From NCBI GenBank assembly GCA_947379865.1, contig CANCOY010000001.1:1-64000 (forward strand): 64,000 bases of DNA, given 5' to 3'. This DNA is from Acetobacteraceae bacterium. GTDB taxonomy: Bacteria > Pseudomonadota > Alphaproteobacteria > Zavarziniales > Zavarziniaceae. Each line of letters begins with the position of its first letter. The stretch's first letter is position 1. Shown here piece after piece: positions 17,829 through 26,427 of this stretch. Position numbers and translations under genes: made by a program. The notes under the pieces were generated by a model. The model saw nothing but the letters and a program-made list of their open reading frames with translations. It had not been told where the DNA came from and did no database searches.

Positions 17829-18146
17829 TCAGGCTGTCAGGTCAAGCACGGCGCCGGGACGCTGAGCCTGCTGCTGTGCCGAAATGGCGCTGGTGCGCTC
17901 GGCGGACTGGTCTGTTTGCGGCGCATTACGGCGCTGCCGCTCTGCATCATTGGCGGCGGCAACCTTGGCCGCTGTCGCGTTGCGTTCTGCAACCCGGCTG
18001 GCAGCAACCCGATCAGATTTTGCCAAGTCCACCACGGCCTTTTCCATGGCGCGGGACTGCCGACGTGACTGCACCGGCCGCTCCACCGCTAAGCGGTCTG
18101 CGGTGGCAATGGCGGCACGAACGGCGGCGCTGGGGCGGATGTCCAT
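17829..18146 (-). CDS. Small hypothetical protein, Ala/Arg-rich
   Basis: This is a 105-residue hydrophilic protein of unrecognised family. I start it at ATG 18146, which has AGGAG six bases upstream; a longer frame runs to 18173. The sequence is rich in Ala, Arg, Gln and Asp, with no Cys, and is probably alpha-helical. The stretch from RQSRAMEKAVVDLAKSDRV to the C-terminus could form a coiled coil. It stands alone between convergent marR and the ccm operon. The strong ribosome-binding site is the best evidence that it is real. Confidence 0.55.
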   Translation of the reverse strand: MDIRPSAAVRAAIATADRLAVERPVQSRRQSRAMEKAVVDLAKSDRVAASRVAERNATAAKVAAANDAERQRRNAPQTDQSAERTSAISAQQQAQRPGAVLDLTA

Positions 18147-18252
18147 CCAACTCTCCTGCAGGATCCCGTGCACCCGAAGGGGTCGGGCTCACCGGCAAAG
18201 GTTACAGCCGGACAATACTCCCGCCGTTGCAGGACCCAAGGCACGAAAGATC

Positions 18253-18320
18253 CACTTTGGCGCAACGCGCCAGGGGCACTTTGGCGCGAGCCGCCAGGAG
18301 CACTTTGGCGCCAGGGGCTC
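18253..18320. repeat. 24-bp tandem repeat, nearly three copies, each a mini-hairpin
   Basis: CACTTTGGCGC begins at 18253, 18277 and 18301 (period 24). Each unit contains TGGCG...CGCCA, able to fold into a short stem. It lies between the end of ccmI and the small hypothetical gene. In the ccmI frame past its stop it would encode repeats of RQSAPGx, but there is no sign that it is translated. Confidence 0.85.
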
Positions 18321-18337
18321 ACATTATCCCCAAAGCC

Positions 18338-19564
18338 TCAGGGCAGCCCTGCAGCGGCCCGTGCCTTGGCGAGTTCTGCCTTGATGGCGGGATCAGCGGG
18401 GGCGAGTGCCGCCGCCTTGCCCCAGGCCTCAGCCGATTTCTTTGCCTCACCCAGCACGCCATAAGCGCGGCCGAGGCGCGTCCAGCCCTCTACATCCGCC
18501 GGATTGGCCGCCAGCTTGTCGGCCAGGCGCTGCACCATGCTGCGGATCATGGCATTGCGATCATCCGGCGCCATCTGCTGGGCCGCCTGCACATCAGCCG
18601 CACTTGGCCCCGGGGCGCCAGAGGCAACCGGGGGTGGGGCCTGCACGGGCGCTGCCGGCGGGGGGGCCGACGGCGGGGGGGCGGTGGGGAATTTCGCCGG
18701 TGTGATGCCCAGTTCACGCGCCACCGCATCAACCCGGCTCTGGATCTGGCCAAGATAGGGGGCCTCTGGTGGCGTATCGCGCCCCAGCTTCACCCAGGCC
18801 TCATAAGCGCCGCGCTTGTCGCCGGACTGATAGATGCCAAGGCCCAGATAGAACAGGGCGCCGGGATGATGGGGATCCAGCTTCAGCGCCGTCTCCATGG
18901 CGGCGCGCGCGGCCGGCGTGACCGCCCCTTCGGCGGCATAGACCAGAGCCTCACCTTCAGAAACCTTGAGGTCGGCATCCACGGGCGACAGGGCCGCGGC
19001 ACGGCCATAGGCGGCGGCGCCCTCGGCAAAACGGCCGGTCTCCATATAGGTGCGACCCAGCAGGGTCCATCCCTCGGCATCGTCCGGCTTTTCTGCGAGC
19101 TTGGCCGCCAGCTTGTTGGCAAGTTCGCCCAGGGCGGCACTCTGCTTGGCGTCCGTGGCCGCCGCCGCTGTTGCCTCACCAGCGCGGGAGGCAAAGGGCT
19201 GGTCGGGCAGACCGGGGGTGCCAAGATTGGCATAAAGGCCAAAGCCCACCAGCGGCACAATCAGTCCCGCCACGATCAAGCCAGTCCTGCCACCCCGACC
19301 AACCGGCTGTGCCGCGGCACTGGCGCGCTCGGCAGCCCTCAGCAGACGCCGCTCGATCTCGAGCCGGGCCGCTGCCGCTTCACCGGCACCGATCAGGCCG
19401 CGCTCTTCGTCGGCCACAACCTCGTTCAGCTGGTCGCGATAGACTTCCACATCATGGGCGGCCGCTGCGGGGCCTGTCGGGCCGTCCCCCTTTCTCAGCA
19501 GGGGGGCGACGAGAAGGGCGACCACGGCAAGCGTCATGCCAAGGAAAATGAGCCAGAGCGCCAA
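18338..19564 (-). CDS. ccmI: Cytochrome c-type biogenesis protein CcmI
   Basis: This 408-residue protein has an N-terminal membrane anchor (LIFLGMTLAVVALLVAPLL), a loop with the family-like VYRDQLNEVVADEERGLIG, a second transmembrane segment near residues 95-115, and a long periplasmic part with tetratricopeptide-like repeats. One repeat is ANKLAAKLAEKPDDAEGWTLLG, echoed near the C-terminus. A Pro-rich linker splits the repeats. CcmI chaperones apocytochrome c to the haem ligation complex with CcmF and CcmH. It is the last gene of the ccm operon, 14 bp after ccmH. Confidence 0.93.
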   Translation of the reverse strand: MALWLIFLGMTLAVVALLVAPLLRKGDGPTGPAAAAHDVEVYRDQLNEVVADEERGLIGAGEAAAARLEIERRLLRAAERASAAAQPVGRGGRTGLIVAGLIVPLVGFGLYANLGTPGLPDQPFASRAGEATAAAATDAKQSAALGELANKLAAKLAEKPDDAEGWTLLGRTYMETGRFAEGAAAYGRAAALSPVDADLKVSEGEALVYAAEGAVTPAARAAMETALKLDPHHPGALFYLGLGIYQSGDKRGAYEAWVKLGRDTPPEAPYLGQIQSRVDAVARELGITPAKFPTAPPPSAPPPAAPVQAPPPVASGAPGPSAADVQAAQQMAPDDRNAMIRSMVQRLADKLAANPADVEGWTRLGRAYGVLGEAKKSAEAWGKAAALAPADPAIKAELAKARAAAGLP

Positions 19565-19578
19565 GTCAGATCACCGTT

Positions 19579-20106
19579 TCAGGATTTTGTCGGGCCGGAG
19601 GCGGCCGGATCATGGGTAAGGGAGGCAACGCGCGCCTGCTCATCCGGGCTGAGCGGCACAGGCGCCACAGCTTCGGGACGGCGTCTATAGACAGTGCCGG
19701 CCAGCGCAAGCGCGCCTGTCAGCAGCGCAACCGGCGCAAGCCACAGGATCAGGGTCAGGCCCTTGAAAGGCGGCTTCAACAAAACCCAGTCGCCATAGCG
19801 GGCCACCAGATAGGCCTTCACCGTTTCATTGTCATCGCCGGCGGCAATGCGCTCGCGCACGATCCGTCGCAGATCCCGCGCCAGTTCGGCGTTTGAATCC
19901 TCGATGGACTGATTTTGGCAGACAAGGCAACGCAGGCCCTTGGACAGTTCAATGGCGCGGGCCTCCGCTGCCGGATCAGGCAGGCTCGGGTCGATCACCA
20001 TGGCGCCAGCCGGGGCCGCGGCCCCCACAAGACCACAAAGGCCAAGCATGGCCGCTGTCAGCAGGCCCAGCGCGGGGCGGCGCAGGCGCAAGAAAAGCTT
20101 TGTCAT
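19579..20106 (-). CDS. ccmH: Cytochrome c maturation thioredoxin-like protein CcmH
   Basis: This 175-residue protein has a signal sequence ending near residue 36. The redox motif LRCLVCQNQSIEDSNAEL holds Cys60 and Cys63, followed by the helical bundle RDLRRIVRERIAAGD and a C-terminal transmembrane segment (LTLILWLAPVALLTG). It keeps the apocytochrome CXXCH thiols reduced for haem attachment. It overlaps ccmG by four bases (ATGA). This is the short single-domain form, with ccmI separate, unlike the fused E. coli CcmH. Confidence 0.95.
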   Translation of the reverse strand: MTKLFLRLRRPALGLLTAAMLGLCGLVGAAAPAGAMVIDPSLPDPAAEARAIELSKGLRCLVCQNQSIEDSNAELARDLRRIVRERIAAGDDNETVKAYLVARYGDWVLLKPPFKGLTLILWLAPVALLTGALALAGTVYRRRPEAVAPVPLSPDEQARVASLTHDPAASGPTKS

Positions 20107-20654
20107 TTCATCAGCCTTGCCGCCAGCGGCAGGACCTGGGATTCCAGGACCTCCGGGGTCAGGGGGCCAACAACCTTGAAGGCAACATTGCCCTGACGGT
20201 CGATCAGATAGGTCTCGGGCACGCCATAGACGCCCCAGTCAAAGCCCACCCGGCCGTCGCGGTCGGCGCCAATCTTGTCATAGGGATTGCCCAGGCTTTG
20301 CAGCCAGCCCCGGGAATCCTCCGGCCTGTCCTTGTAGGAAATGCCATAGATGGGCAGGCGCTTTTTCTCGGCCAGCGCCATCAGCAGCGGGTGTTCCAGA
20401 CGGCAGGGCCCGCACCACGAGGCAAAGACGCTGACCAGCGACACCTTGCCCTCCAGGTCGGCCCGCGAGAGGCCGCCCGGCAGGCCTTCCACCGCAGGCA
20501 GATCGAAGGCGGGGGCTGGCTTGCCGATCAGGGGCGAAGGGATCTCGCTGGGGTGCAGATAAAGACCCTGATAGAGGAACCCGGCCAGTCCCGCAAAGAC
20601 GAGGACCGGCAGGAGATAGAGCAGGTTGCGGCGCGGCTCGCCCGGTGTGGTCAT
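20103..20654 (-). CDS. ccmG: Thiol:disulfide interchange protein CcmG/DsbE
   Basis: This 183-residue membrane-anchored thioredoxin-fold protein has an N-terminal hydrophobic anchor (LLYLLPVLVFAGLAGFLY), the active site WCGPC at Cys81/Cys84, and the family segment GISYKDRPEDSRGWLQSLGNPY. It passes reducing power to CcmH or apocytochrome c in the periplasm. It begins 9 bp after ccmF and overlaps ccmH by ATGA. Length and motif order are standard. Confidence 0.95.
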   Translation of the reverse strand: MTTPGEPRRNLLYLLPVLVFAGLAGFLYQGLYLHPSEIPSPLIGKPAPAFDLPAVEGLPGGLSRADLEGKVSLVSVFASWCGPCRLEHPLLMALAEKKRLPIYGISYKDRPEDSRGWLQSLGNPYDKIGADRDGRVGFDWGVYGVPETYLIDRQGNVAFKVVGPLTPEVLESQVLPLAARLMK

Positions 20655-20663
20655 GGCCCGGTC

Positions 20664-22655
20664 CTATTCGGCAGGCGCGGGGCGCGCGGCGGGTGCAAGG
20701 CCGGCAGCGGCCTGGCGCGGCGCCCCGATACGGTGCCGCCGGTCCGACAGCGAGAGCATGCCCCCCAGCACCATGAAGAGACCGCCACCCCAGATCCACT
20801 GCACCAGCGGCTTGAAATAGAGCCGGGCGGCCCAGCCATCACCCTGGGCCTCGCCGATGACGACATAGAGATCCCCACCCAGGGTCGGGCGGATGGCCGC
20901 CTCGGTCGTGGCCATGGGCGGTGTCGGATAATTGCGGGCCTCGGGCGACATGGCATAGAGGAACTTGCCATCGCGCGAAACCTCGAAACGGCCCCGCAGC
21001 GCGGTATAGTTTGGCCCCTCGACTTCCTCGACACCCCGGAAGGCAACAAAGTAACCGCCCACTTCCGTCACGTCGCCGGGCTTGAGCACGATCAGGTGCT
21101 CCTCCGTGAAGCTCTCGGAAGAGACAATGCCGATCAGGGTGACCGCAATGCCGAGATGGGCCAGCGTCATGCCAATCGACGAACGCGGCAGACGGCGCAG
21201 ACGGCGGAACACGTCGGCGGGCGGCGCCTTGAACAGCCAGATGCGCTCGGCCAGTTCGATCAGCACCCCAATGGCAACCCACGCCGCCAGGGAATAGCCA
21301 AACAGTGCCAGCACCGAAACCTTGGACACCTGCCACCACACCACGGCGGCGATCAGCAGGGCGGCGAGGAAGGCAAAGCGCAGGCGGCCAATGGCACCTG
21401 CCAGATCCCCCCGCTTCCATGCCATCAGCGGGCCAATGCCCATGGCCGCAAACAGCGGCACCATCAGGGGGCCAAAGGTCATGTCGAAATAGGGCTTGCC
21501 CACCGAAACCTTCTCACCCGTGACGGCGTCGAGCAGCAAAGGATAGAGCGTACCCAGCAGCACCGTGGCCGCAGCGGTCGAGAGCAGCAGATTGTTGAGC
21601 AGCAGGCTGCCCTCACGGCTCATGGGTGCAAACAGGCCGCCACCCTTCAGGGCCGGCGCCCGCACCGCATAGAGCGTGAGCGAGCCGCCCACCACCACCA
21701 GCAGGAAGCCCAGGATGAAGACGCCGCGTGCCGGATCTGTGGCAAAGGCATGCACCGAGGTGAGCACGCCCGAGCGCACCAGGAAGGTGCCCAGCAGGCT
21801 GAGGGAGAAGGTGACGATGGCCAGCAGGACAGTCCAGCTTTTCAGCGTGTCGCGCTTTTCCACCACGATGGCGGAATGCAGCAGCGCCGTACCCGCCAGC
21901 CAGGGCATGAACGACGCGTTTTCCACCGGATCCCAGAACCACCAGCCGCCCCAGCCCAGTTCATAATAGGCCCAGTGCGAGCCGCCCACGATGCCAAAGG
22001 TCAGCAGCACCCAGGCCGCCAGCGTCCACGGCCGCACCCAGCGCGCCCAGGCCGGATCAACCCGGCCCTCGAGCAGGGCAGCAATGGCAAAGCTATAGGC
22101 CATGGAGAAGCCGACATAGCCGAGATAGAGGAACGGCGGATGGAAGGCGAGGCCCGGATCCTGCAGCAGGGGATTGAGGCCCATGCCGTCGACCGGCGCC
22201 GGATCCATGCGGGCAAAGGGGTTGGACGTCAGCAGCATGAACAGGTCAAAGCCAACCGCGATCAGGGCCTGGACCGCCAGCACACGCGCCCTGAACGGGG
22301 CGGGCAGATTGGTGCCGAACAACGCCACCGCCGACCCGAAGACCGCCAGCACCAGCACCCAGAGCAGCAGGGAACCCTCGTGGTTCCCCCAGACGCCGGC
22401 AACCTTGTAGAGCATGGGCTTCAGCGAGTGCGAATTGGCCACCACATTGGCGACCGAGAAATCGGACACCACATAGCACCAGGTGAGTGCAGCAAAGGAG
22501 ATGGCCAGCAGCACGGCCTGTGCCACGGCGGCGGGCCGGGCGAGTGCCACCCAGGGCGCGATGTTGCGGGCAGCACCCACCAGCGGCAGGGTGCCCTGCA
22601 CCATGGCCACGGCAAGCGCCAGAATGAGGGCAAAATGGCCGATCTCGGGGATCAT
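20664..22655 (-). CDS. ccmF: Haem lyase subunit CcmF
   Basis: This 663-residue protein with about 14-15 hydrophobic segments is the core of the cytochrome c haem lyase. The tryptophan-rich WWD motif is clear (WGGWWFWDPVENASFMPWL), together with VWGNHEGSLLLWVL and YLGYVGFSMAYSFA near conserved haem-ligand histidines. The C-terminal periplasmic domain has SRDGKFLYAMSPEARNYP. Length is close to the E. coli 647. It overlaps ccmE by ATGA and is followed by ccmG. Confidence 0.96.
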   Translation of the reverse strand: MIPEIGHFALILALAVAMVQGTLPLVGAARNIAPWVALARPAAVAQAVLLAISFAALTWCYVVSDFSVANVVANSHSLKPMLYKVAGVWGNHEGSLLLWVLVLAVFGSAVALFGTNLPAPFRARVLAVQALIAVGFDLFMLLTSNPFARMDPAPVDGMGLNPLLQDPGLAFHPPFLYLGYVGFSMAYSFAIAALLEGRVDPAWARWVRPWTLAAWVLLTFGIVGGSHWAYYELGWGGWWFWDPVENASFMPWLAGTALLHSAIVVEKRDTLKSWTVLLAIVTFSLSLLGTFLVRSGVLTSVHAFATDPARGVFILGFLLVVVGGSLTLYAVRAPALKGGGLFAPMSREGSLLLNNLLLSTAAATVLLGTLYPLLLDAVTGEKVSVGKPYFDMTFGPLMVPLFAAMGIGPLMAWKRGDLAGAIGRLRFAFLAALLIAAVVWWQVSKVSVLALFGYSLAAWVAIGVLIELAERIWLFKAPPADVFRRLRRLPRSSIGMTLAHLGIAVTLIGIVSSESFTEEHLIVLKPGDVTEVGGYFVAFRGVEEVEGPNYTALRGRFEVSRDGKFLYAMSPEARNYPTPPMATTEAAIRPTLGGDLYVVIGEAQGDGWAARLYFKPLVQWIWGGGLFMVLGGMLSLSDRRHRIGAPRQAAAGLAPAARPAPAE

Positions 22656-23116
22656 GGCTTGGTCACTCCCTCTGGCCCCGCGCCGTCTTTCCAGCGCCCG
22701 GATTTCTTCAGGGCGGCGGCGACTTCGGGGGGCATATATTTTTCATCGTGCTTGGCGAGGATGTTGCTCGCCATAAAGACGCCATCGGCCCCAAGGCTGC
22801 CTTCGGCCACCACCCCCTGCCCTTCACGGAACAGGTCGGGGACGATGCCGCGATAGCTGACGGGCACGGTCTTGCTGAGGTCAGTAACCTTGAAGGTTAT
22901 GGTCAGGCCATCACTCTGGCGCACGACACTGTTTTCCTCGACAAGGCCGCCGATGCGCAGGCGCTGGCCCGGTGTCACATGATGGCTCTCAAGCTCGCTG
23001 GGGCTATAAAAGAAGACAAGGCCATCGCCATAGGCATTGAGCATGAGGGCCACGGCCACGCCAAGGCAGCTCATGCCGGCGACCACCGTCAGCAGGCGGC
23101 GGCGCTTGCGGGTCAT
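22652..23116 (-). CDS. ccmE: Periplasmic haem chaperone CcmE
   Basis: This 154-residue protein has an N-terminal membrane anchor after MTRKRRR and a beta-barrel periplasmic domain. The haem-binding motif AKHDEKYMP carries His123, the covalent haem attachment site, and Tyr127, an axial ligand in homologues. It carries haem from CcmC to CcmF. It overlaps ccmF and ccmD by ATGA at both ends, a sign of tight coupling. Confidence 0.96.
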   Translation of the reverse strand: MTRKRRRLLTVVAGMSCLGVAVALMLNAYGDGLVFFYSPSELESHHVTPGQRLRIGGLVEENSVVRQSDGLTITFKVTDLSKTVPVSYRGIVPDLFREGQGVVAEGSLGADGVFMASNILAKHDEKYMPPEVAAALKKSGRWKDGAGPEGVTKP

Positions 23117-23322
23117 GATGATGGGTCCTGGGGGGCGGCGCGCCGGGCACGCCGGTCGCCGCGGTCGCCAGCCTCAAGGGCGGCAAGCTGGCGGGCGCTG
23201 TGGCGCAGGGCACGACGGCTGGCCAGGGCAAGGCCCGCCATCACCAGCGCCGCAAAGGCATAAGACGGCCAGACGAAGGCCGCATAGCCGCCCATGGCGA
23301 GATAGGTGCTCAACTGATCCAC
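23113..23322 (-). CDS. ccmD: Haem exporter protein CcmD
   Basis: This 69-residue single-span membrane protein starts with YLAMGGYAAFVWPSYAFAAL, the normal CcmD signature, followed by a charged cytoplasmic tail with many Arg. It bridges CcmC and CcmE during release of haem-loaded CcmE. It lies 4 bp after ccmC and overlaps ccmE. Its small size makes it easy to miss, but position and motif agree. Confidence 0.92.
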   Translation of the reverse strand: MDQLSTYLAMGGYAAFVWPSYAFAALVMAGLALASRRALRHSARQLAALEAGDRGDRRARRAAPQDPSS

Positions 23323-23326
23323 GCGT

Positions 23327-24064
23327 TTACGCTCCCGCCTCTGGCTCGACCCGGGCGAGCGCCAGGGTGCGCACGCGCCGCGCGATGATTTCCGCCTTGA
23401 TGCGCCACAGCAGCAGGGCGACGAAATAGACGTTGAAGGCCGCCATCATCACCAGCAATGGCACCAGGATGGAGACATCGATGGCCGGCCCATTCATGCG
23501 CACGATGGAGGCTGGCTGGTGCAGGGTGTTCCACCAGTCCACCGAAAACTTGATGATGGGAATGTTCACAAAACCCACCAGCGCCAGGATCGCCGCCGCC
23601 CGGGCCGCCCGCGTGGGGTCATCAATCGCCTGCCACAGGGCGATATAGCCAAGGTAGAGGAAGAACAGCACAAGGAACGACGTCAGCCGCGCATCCCAGA
23701 CCCACCAGGTGCCCCACATGGGCTGGCCCCACAGGGCGCCCGAGACAAGGGCAATGGCGGTGAAACCGGCGCCAAGGGGTGCCGCCGCCTTGGCCGAGAG
23801 ATCTGCCAGCGGATGTTTCCAGATCAGGGCAATGGCACTGGCCAGCGCCATCAGGCTGTAGCAGGCCATGGCCATCCAGGCCGCCGGCACATGCACGAAC
23901 ATGATGCGCACGGTCTGGCCCTGCTGATAGTCCGGCGGGGCGACCGCAAGACCCAGATAAAGGCCCACGGCCAGCAGCAGCACAGCCAGACCCGTCGCCC
24001 ACGGAGAGACGGCGTCGGCGATGCGCAGGAACCGCGTGGGATTGGCAAAACGGTGCAGGCTCAT
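23327..24064 (-). CDS. ccmC: Haem transporter/handling protein CcmC
   Basis: This 245-residue six-span membrane protein loads haem onto CcmE. The WWD motif is WGTWWVWDARLTSFLVLFFLYLG, with histidines in MFVHVPAAW and WWNTLHQPAS likely as axial ligands. I start at ATG 24064 (MSLHRFANPTRFLRIAD), which matches family length; the frame is open for 60 further codons with no family resemblance. It follows ccmB after 40 bp. Confidence 0.95.
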   Translation of the reverse strand: MSLHRFANPTRFLRIADAVSPWATGLAVLLLAVGLYLGLAVAPPDYQQGQTVRIMFVHVPAAWMAMACYSLMALASAIALIWKHPLADLSAKAAAPLGAGFTAIALVSGALWGQPMWGTWWVWDARLTSFLVLFFLYLGYIALWQAIDDPTRAARAAAILALVGFVNIPIIKFSVDWWNTLHQPASIVRMNGPAIDVSILVPLLVMMAAFNVYFVALLLWRIKAEIIARRVRTLALARVEPEAGA

Positions 24065-24104
24065 CCGGCTAATCTGGTGCGGGGGGCGGTTCAAGGCAAC
24101 CGGC

Positions 24105-24770
24105 CTATTCAAGAGAAAGCCTGAGCGCCGCCGCCGCCGCAAGGGGAGACAGCACCAGACTTGCCAGACTGGCGGCCCCCAGCAACGACAGGGCGCCGCC
24201 AGCGGGAAAGCCATGCACCACCGCGTCCACCGCCCCCACCCCAAAGATCAGTACGGGGACATAAAGCGGCAGCACCAATAGGGAAAGCAGCACGCCGCCC
24301 CGCCTGATGCCCACGGTAAGGGCGGCGCCAATCGCCCCGATCAGGCTAAGCGCCGGGGTGCCCAGAGCCATGGCCGCCAGCAGCATGGGCACGCCCTTCA
24401 GGGGTACATTCATCAAGAGGCAGAGCACGGGTGCGGCAAGAAGCAGCGGCAGGGCATTGGCCAGCCAATGCGCCAGGCACTTGCCCAGCACCACCAGGCT
24501 GAGCGGCAGGGGACCCAGGGCCAGCAGATCGAGGCTGCCGTCCTCCAGATCTGCCTGGAACAGGCGGTCGAGCGTCAGCAGGGTGGCCAGCAGCGCCGCC
24601 ACCCAGATCACACCCGGGCCAATCCGCCCCAGCAGTTCAAGTTCCGGCCCCACGCCCAGGGGAAAGAGCGCCACGGTCACCACAAAGAAGCTGACAGCCA
24701 TGGTGGCCGCCCCGCCCTGGCGGCCGGCCAGCCGCAGATCACGCGCCACCAGGGCAAGAAAGGCGTTCAT
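24105..24770 (-). CDS. ccmB: Haem exporter permease CcmB
   Basis: This 221-residue six-span permease forms the ABC complex with CcmA. Together they release haem-bound CcmE from CcmC using ATP. The N-terminus LALVARDLRLAGRQGGAA and the segment FQADLEDGSLDLLALGPLPLS are typical. It overlaps ccmA by four bases (ATGA). Length matches E. coli CcmB (220). Confidence 0.95.
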   Translation of the reverse strand: MNAFLALVARDLRLAGRQGGAATMAVSFFVVTVALFPLGVGPELELLGRIGPGVIWVAALLATLLTLDRLFQADLEDGSLDLLALGPLPLSLVVLGKCLAHWLANALPLLLAAPVLCLLMNVPLKGVPMLLAAMALGTPALSLIGAIGAALTVGIRRGGVLLSLLVLPLYVPVLIFGVGAVDAVVHGFPAGGALSLLGAASLASLVLSPLAAAAALRLSLE

Positions 24771-25441
24771 CGGCGACCAAGGTTGAGGGTGCCCGCATCA
24801 GCGAGGCCCAGGTCCACATGGCTTGCCGCCATGACCATGCCGCCCGCCGCCCGGTGCCGCGCCACCAGCGCCGCCAGCCGCGCCACCGAGGCGACATCAA
24901 GCGACACCGACGGCTCGTCCAGCAGCCACAGCGGCCGTCCAGCCGTACCCAGAGGGGCCAGCGCCAGCCGGGCCAGGCCCAGGCGGCGGCGCTGCCCGGC
25001 AGACAGAAACCGCGCCGGCAGGTCGCCGAGGCCGCCCAGATCAACTTCCTCCAGCGCAGCCTCCACGGCGTCCGGCACGCCGCCGAAGCCGGCCCAGAAA
25101 CGCAGGTTTTCGGCAAGGCTGAAGGCGGGTTTCACGCCATCAAGATGGCCGACATAGACAAGCTGGCTGGCAAAGACCTCAGGCTCATCAGCCACGGCAG
25201 TGCCACGCCAGCTCAGGCGGCCGGCAGCCATGGGGATGAGGCCGGCGACCAGGCGCAGCAGCGAGGATTTGCCAGCGCCATTCGGCCCCGACAGGATCAG
25301 CGCCTCGCCGGGCGACAGGGCGAAATCCAGATCCTGGAACACCGTGCGCTCGCCCCGCACACAGGCAAGGCCGCTCGCCCGCAGCGCCGGGGTGGTGTTT
25401 TCCGGTGCAGCCGCCACGTCAGGACCCGTCAAAGCTGCCAT
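24767..25441 (-). CDS. ccmA: Haem exporter ATP-binding protein CcmA
   Basis: This 224-residue ABC ATPase has Walker A GPNGAGKSS, signature LSAGQRRRLGLARLAL and Walker B LWLLDEPSVSLD. I choose ATG 25441 (MAALTGPDV), which has AGGGG upstream and overlaps the enoyl-CoA hydratase end by 23 bp; a start at 25510 would overlap more. It is the first ccm gene, and overlap with the hydratase suggests one transcript. Confidence 0.92.
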   Translation of the reverse strand: MAALTGPDVAAAPENTTPALRASGLACVRGERTVFQDLDFALSPGEALILSGPNGAGKSSLLRLVAGLIPMAAGRLSWRGTAVADEPEVFASQLVYVGHLDGVKPAFSLAENLRFWAGFGGVPDAVEAALEEVDLGGLGDLPARFLSAGQRRRLGLARLALAPLGTAGRPLWLLDEPSVSLDVASVARLAALVARHRAAGGMVMAASHVDLGLADAGTLNLGRR

Positions 25442-26189
25442 GGCGCCCGGCCCCTGCGGCAAATCGCGCGGCGCCATCACGCGCACCGGCGGCCAGGGAG
25501 CGTTCGCCATGGTGCAGTTCGTTTTCCATGGCGGCGTCGAAATTCAGGTCCCATTGCTCGTAAGCGCTGAGGCGGTCGCCGCGCAGGCAATCCTGCGGGA
25601 AGGCGGCCAGTTCATGGGCCAGCGCCTCAGCGGCGGCACGCGCCCCACCCTTTGGCACCACCCGATTGGCCAGGCCCATCATCAGGGCCTCGTCCGCCTG
25701 CACGGGGCGCCCGGTCATGATCAGGTCCAGCGCCCGGGAATGGCCGATCAGGCGGGGCAGGCGCACGGTGCCGCCATCGATCAGGGGCACGCCCCAGCGG
25801 CGGCAGAACACACCCAGCACGGCATCTTCCTCAACCACGCGCAGGTCGCACCACAGGGCCAGTTCCAGCCCGCCCGCCACCGCATGGCCTGCGATGGAGG
25901 CGATCACGGGCTTGGACAGCATCAGCCGGCTTGGCCCCATGGGGCCGTCGCCATAGGCCGTGACGCGGTTGGCGCCCGTACCCGACGCAAATGCCTTGAG
26001 ATCAGCGCCTGCGCAGAAGGTGCCATGGTCGCCATGAAAGACGGCAACGCTGGCGGCAGGATCGGCATCGAACGCGCGAAAGGCCTCGGCCAGGGCCTCA
26101 GCCGTTGGGCCGTCCACCGCATTGCGCGCCTCGGGCCGGCTGAGAATCACCGTCGTGACAGGGCCGGAGGTTTCAACGTGCACGGCCAT
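25419..26189 (-). CDS. Enoyl-CoA hydratase/isomerase family protein
   Basis: This 256-residue crotonase-fold protein starts at ATG 26189 (MAVHVETSGPVTTVILSRPE); an upstream in-frame ATG at 26246 gives an unlikely extension. The CoA-binding and oxyanion region appears as FCAGADLKAF and IASIAGHAVAGGLELALWCD. One of the usual catalytic Glu positions reads LRVVEEDAVLGVFCRRWGV, so hydratase activity is plausible but the substrate is open. It is probably the promoter-proximal gene of the ccm transcript, with no obvious functional link to cytochrome c. Confidence 0.85.
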   Translation of the reverse strand: MAVHVETSGPVTTVILSRPEARNAVDGPTAEALAEAFRAFDADPAASVAVFHGDHGTFCAGADLKAFASGTGANRVTAYGDGPMGPSRLMLSKPVIASIAGHAVAGGLELALWCDLRVVEEDAVLGVFCRRWGVPLIDGGTVRLPRLIGHSRALDLIMTGRPVQADEALMMGLANRVVPKGGARAAAEALAHELAAFPQDCLRGDRLSAYEQWDLNFDAAMENELHHGERSLAAGARDGAARFAAGAGRHGSFDGS

Positions 26190-26427
26190 GGAACGGCATC
26201 CTTTGCAGGGCAGGCTTTGCAGGGCGGGAGAGGTTCCCCGGCGCATTTAAGCCAAAGGTGGCCCCCGGCGCCAGCGTGGCAGGGTATTCAGCCTTGGGAA
26301 GTACGACCAGAAGCATGGATGAAGCCTTGAGCGCAGCGCATAATTGATGCACGAATTCCCCGGCGCGGATGCAACAAGGTGCGCACGTACCTTTGCGGCC
26401 CCCGCAACCCATTCTGGAGGCAGCCAC

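Noticed and set aside
18089..18322. Readthrough or small protein encoded by the 24-bp repeats after ccmI
   Set aside because: It has no ribosome-binding site and overlaps a better supported small gene in another frame.
19893..22856. 987-codon + strand reading frame over the ccm genes
   Set aside because: It is antisense to well-supported ccmF, ccmG and ccmH, lacks any family motif and has a low-complexity Gln/His/Arg composition. It is a by-product of high GC at third positions.
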